A stretch of 64,000 bases of DNA, from assembly GCF_031846325.1 (NCBI RefSeq), contig NZ_JAVRHZ010000001.1, forward strand, positions 1 to 64,000, written 5' to 3'. Source of the DNA: Patiriisocius_A hiemis (GTDB taxonomy: Bacteria > Bacteroidota > Bacteroidia > Flavobacteriales > Flavobacteriaceae). Within the stretch, counting starts at the first letter, position 1; each line of letters starts with the position of its first letter. Shown piece by piece: positions 63,870 through 64,000 of this stretch. Made by a program: the position numbers and the translations under genes. The notes under the pieces were generated by a model. The model ran no database searches, had not been told where the DNA came from, and worked only from the letters and a program-made list of their open reading frames with translations.

Positions 63870-64000
63870 CGAATTTTGGTTGGCGTTTACACGTCATTAA
63901 AAGGGAATTTGGTTAAAATCCAAAGCTGTTCCCGCAACTGTAAGTCGATACGAGAACTTCGTATTTTGTATTTCTTGAACCACTATCATACCTGCAAAGA
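63870..64000 (+). promoter_or_regulatory. cobalamin (B12) riboswitch, 3' end cut off by the window
   Basis: The plus strand shows the conserved core: GGGAA, then GGTTAAAATCC, then AGCTGTTCCCGCAACTGTAAG (shown in parts: AGCTGTTCCC and GCAACTGTAAG), and CCTGCAAAGA at the window edge. This matches the adenosylcobalamin aptamer family. A weak -7 element TATTTTCG lies at 63859-63866. The riboswitch points away from the importer operon and should control a gene beyond the window, perhaps a BtuB-like receptor. The importer on the minus strand is not under this copy. Confidence 0.9.

Noticed and set aside
63814..63897. Longer N-terminus of the binding lipoprotein starting at 63897
   Set aside because: It would run through the promoter/riboswitch region and place a lipoprotein signal at residue 29, which is not plausible; the ATG at 63813 gives a proper lipobox.
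1..64000. tRNA or rRNA genes
   Set aside because: No cloverleaf or GGTTCRANYCC-type T-arm pattern was noticed while reading intergenic regions; a tRNAscan run would settle it.

Overview
The window is about 64 kb of AT-rich DNA from a member of the Bacteroidota, almost certainly a Flavobacteriaceae. The supporting signs are type IX secretion (T9SS) C-terminal sorting domains of both classes (type A on three proteins, gliding-associated type B on one), a PorP/SprF partner, an OMP_b-brl_3 TonB-linked receptor, DUF4369 and DUF6263 proteins, weak Shine-Dalgarno sequences, and promoters of the Bacteroidota TTTG-N19-21-TAnnTTTG class (clearest before rpmH). No rRNA, tRNA, CRISPR array, transposase or prophage block was seen.

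Layout. 1-4.5 kb: the 3' end of a DUF11-repeat surface protein with a type B T9SS tail, its PorP/SprF partner and an OmpA-family protein. 4.6-7.3 kb: a compact operon of idi, a PTPS/QueD-like gene, a Bcp peroxiredoxin, manA and a small conserved gene. 7.3-12.5 kb: mixed housekeeping genes (DUF4369 lipoprotein, DUF819 membrane protein, esterase-like hydrolase, S1/P1 nuclease, DUF2805, AlkB-like, DoxX-like). 12.6-28.6 kb: the accessory heart of the window, two giant T9SS cargo proteins (1914 and 2144 aa) flanking a hybrid beta-propeller histidine kinase/NarL-type response regulator pair. The last 662 residues of the two giants are encoded by an apparently identical 1,988-bp direct repeat. 28.7-32.1 kb: two paralogous methyltransferase-like proteins with a PRMT-type double-Glu loop, flanking a tail-collar (MdpB-like) protein and a Tat-exported intradiol-dioxygenase-like protein. 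This is the best candidate for an undescribed system.

32.1-43.2 kb: htpG, a TetR-type regulator with an ABC1/UbiB kinase, a possible small structured RNA, a FabH-like ketosynthase, a TonB-linked outer-membrane receptor and several small unknown proteins. 43.3-60.8 kb: mostly core genes (uvrA, an ECF sigma factor with a 50-aa ORF behind it, an OppA-like lipoprotein, mtaB, pirin, a lytic transglycosylase, a TauE-like half-size protein, rpmH, a CarB lacking the C-terminal regulatory domain, a cupredoxin with a T9SS tail, rmuC). 60.9-64 kb: an ABC importer (ATPase, permease, binding lipoprotein) transcribed away from a plus-strand cobalamin riboswitch that runs off the window end. This points to vitamin B12 uptake.

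Working together: the surface proteins with sorting tails are predicted to cross the outer membrane by a T9SS encoded elsewhere. The two-component pair sits between two giant cargo genes, and a triplet of TACGT-type boxes lies upstream of each, which suggests local control of surface display. All functional statements are inferred from sequence reading; no database search was run.
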